A stretch of 64,000 nucleotides of DNA, from NCBI RefSeq assembly GCF_014282275.1, contig NZ_VFIA01000016.1:62001-126000 (forward strand). The letters are read 5' to 3'. Below the pieces are notes generated by a model. The model worked only from the letters and a program-made list of their open reading frames with translations, was not told the origin of the DNA and made no database searches. The DNA is from Spirosoma utsteinense. GTDB lineage: Bacteria; Bacteroidota; Bacteroidia; Cytophagales; Spirosomataceae. Position 1 is the stretch's first letter; each line of letters begins with the position of its first letter. A program made the translations under genes and the position numbers. Below are positions 62,556 through 64,000 of this stretch, piece after piece.

Positions 62556-62969
62556 CTACACCATCACCTCGATTCCCATCTCCATATTCCCTTTTACGGC
62601 CTTGGAATAGGGGCAAACGGCATGGGCTGTTTCGGCTAGCTGCTGGAGCTGATCATGATCCATGCCGGGCGCTTTTACCGTAATTTTACCCGACAAAGAC
62701 ATGTTGTTGCCGTCTTTATTGAGGGATATGCTCACTTCAACGGCATGTTGTGGCAGAATAACCTTACGACGTTCGGCGACGGCCATCAGCGCCCCGTTAT
62801 AGCACGAACTATAGGCGGCTGCAAATAACATCTCCGGGTTGGGAGCCCTACCCTGACCGTGCATCTCAACAGGTCGTTTTACATTTAATTCCAGAATGCC
62901 ATCGAGCGATTTAACATCGCCCTCGCGTCCACCAACATTGCTGACGGTGGCAGTATACAGGGTTTCCAT
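62556..62969 (-). CDS. Organic hydroperoxide resistance protein, Ohr/OsmC family
   Basis: 137 residues. Two reactive Cys: Cys56 in 'FAAAYSSCYNGAL' and Cys119 in 'HAVCPYSKAVKGN', with the usual Arg15 in 'GGREG' nearby. It reduces organic peroxides with lipoyl/thiol reductant in the cytoplasm. Length fits Ohr (about 140). No OhrR regulator lies next to it. Confidence 0.94.
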   Translation of the reverse strand: METLYTATVSNVGGREGDVKSLDGILELNVKRPVEMHGQGRAPNPEMLFAAAYSSCYNGALMAVAERRKVILPQHAVEVSISLNKDGNNMSLSGKITVKAPGMDHDQLQQLAETAHAVCPYSKAVKGNMEMGIEVMV

Positions 62970-63190
62970 GTGTCTTTTGGTTTATAGTTTTGGGGTAATC
63001 TCCTTTAAAATTCCGGAGCGTCGGGCCAAATCGATTGCCGAAAACCCGCAGGGTATAAACCCTAAATACCTCACTTGTTCACAGATTTTCGATTCAAGAT
63101 TTTGAACTACCTTTGTCTGAAGGGCTTATTCGGTCTAAAGCCGCAATAGAACGAGTTGAGCCACGTTTTCATACACACGAATTCCCCAAT
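62970..63190. other. Divergent intergenic region ohr/TPR gene
   Basis: No gene is seen. A TACCTTTG element at 63108-63115 (plus strand) is a possible -7 box for the TPR gene, with no good -33. Confidence 0.35.
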
Positions 63191-64000
63191 ATGCTGACCA
63201 GCATGACTATGTTCGATAAAATCCGTTGCACCCGGCCACTGCTGGGGTGGGCAGGTGGCCTTGGGCTCATGCTATGGCTTGGCATGACACCTGCTCTGGC
63301 GCAACGCAAACGCGACAAAGAAAAAACGGACATAACGACTGCCAAGCCTGGTTCAGCCTCGACGACGACCGTTCGGATGGAGGAGGAAACCATGTTTGCT
63401 GAAGGCATGCGTTACGTGATGACGGATGAGCCCTCGAAGGCCATTGTGCAGTTTGGGAAAGTGCTGCAGAAGAACCCGGCTAACGCGGCCGCGCAGTATG
63501 CTACTGCCAATGCCCTCTCCAAAACGGGCAAAACGGCCGACGCTGTTTCCTATGCGGCCAAAGCACACGCGCTCGACAAGGAAAATAAATTCTATTCGCT
63601 GCTACTGGCCGAACTATACGTAAAGCAGAAACGCTACGGCGAAGCCGAAGAACTGTACGAATCGTTGGTGAAGAAGGGGGCTGAGAATGCCGAATATGGG
63701 GTCGAATTGGCGGCCATCTACCTCTTCGATGAGAAACCGGAAAAAGCGCTTGAGGCTTATAATAAGGTAGAGCGGGAACTGGGCCTGAACGAGGAAATTA
63801 CGCGGCAAAAACAACGCATTTACCTTAAACAGAATAAACTAGATAAGGCCATCGAGGAGGCCGAAAAGCTGGTAGCATCGGAACCCGGCGATCCGGATTA
63901 TCTGCTCGAAGGCGCTGAATTGCTTATTGCCAATGACCGGCCCGACCAGGCGATTGCCTGGATCGACAGGGCGTTGAAGCTGACGGCCGATCTGCCCCAG
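63191..64000 (+). CDS. TPR-repeat secreted protein, 3' end beyond the window
   Basis: 270 codons visible from the ATG at 63191. In-frame ATGs also occur at 63203 and 63209. A signal peptide ('LLGWAGGLGLMLWLGMTPALAQ') is followed by a basic stretch and then TPR units: 'AIVQFGKVLQKNPANAAAQYATANAL', 'RYGEAEELYESLVKKGAENAEYGVELA' and 'KALEAYNKVERELG'. TPR proteins scaffold complexes. It runs off the right edge, so its C-terminal part is unknown. Confidence 0.88.
   Translation, partial: MLTSMTMFDKIRCTRPLLGWAGGLGLMLWLGMTPALAQRKRDKEKTDITTAKPGSASTTTVRMEEETMFAEGMRYVMTDEPSKAIVQFGKVLQKNPANAAAQYATANALSKTGKTADAVSYAAKAHALDKENKFYSLLLAELYVKQKRYGEAEELYESLVKKGAENAEYGVELAAIYLFDEKPEKALEAYNKVERELGLNEEITRQKQRIYLKQNKLDKAIEEAEKLVASEPGDPDYLLEGAELLIANDRPDQAIAWIDRALKLTADLPQ

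Noticed and set aside
1..64000. CRISPR array, prophage, integrase or complete IS element
   Set aside because: No regularly spaced direct repeats and no transposase, integrase, capsid or terminase-like protein was seen.

Overview
The window looks like chromosomal DNA of a Bacteroidota bacterium of the Cytophagales, most like Spirosoma and its relatives (Spirosomaceae). The signs are a SusC/SusD pair, many lipoproteins, a three-gene succinate dehydrogenase with a cytochrome b558-type SdhC, a DUF58/MoxR/DUF4129/DUF4350 cluster, and promoters of the Bacteroidota form TTG-N20/21-TAnnTTTG. Taxonomy is inferred from gene content only. No phage, transposase, integrase or CRISPR array was seen. The one RNA gene found is a tRNA-Gln(UUG).

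Layout. 1-3.6 kb (minus strand): a large FAD/Fe-S oxidase cut by the window edge, preceded by the 3' remnant of a VCBS/CRTAC1-type gene. 4.2-23.8 kb (plus): an outer-membrane uptake and surface-lipoprotein locus with SusC, SusD, three tandem 1,080-1,165-residue VCBS + ASPIC/UnbV lipoproteins joined by ATGA overlaps, a vanadium-haloperoxidase/PAP2-like lipoprotein, a small predicted outer-membrane protein and a secreted GH65-type glycosidase. It ends at a long hairpin facing a TetR gene. 24.9-30 kb: tRNA-Gln, fabD and the sdhCAB operon. 30-32 kb: a small lipoprotein and an M20 amidohydrolase. 32-39 kb: an RDD gene divergent from a six-gene membrane/MoxR cluster. 39-43.7 kb: a small unknown gene, tatC, glyA, and an AraC regulator divergent from a phytanoyl-CoA dioxygenase-like gene. 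43.9-51.1 kb: a DsbD-like protein, a desaturase closely resembling eukaryotic sphingolipid delta-4 desaturase, a porin-like protein, a PlsC-like acyltransferase with unusual motifs, an orphan DUF5060 domain and a J-domain protein. 51.1-54.9 kb (minus): three glycosyltransferases. 55-64 kb: a DUF2520 dehydrogenase-like protein, a minimal ECF sigma/anti-sigma pair, a YCF48-like protein, a metalloprotease-MORN fusion, ornithine aminotransferase, a 55-residue DUF5522 protein, rpmB, a pseudouridine synthase, a Dabb protein, Ohr, and a TPR protein cut by the right edge.

The most unusual content is (i) the SusCD/triple CRTAC1-like/haloperoxidase-like locus, with an in-frame polypurine insertion in the third paralogue and a truncated relative next door; (ii) two copies of one long-armed palindromic element beside 3'-end terminators, plus a second palindrome family built on the word TCGTAAG; (iii) the DEGS1-like desaturase; and (iv) several truncated or minimal protein architectures. 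Much of the rest is ordinary housekeeping sequence.
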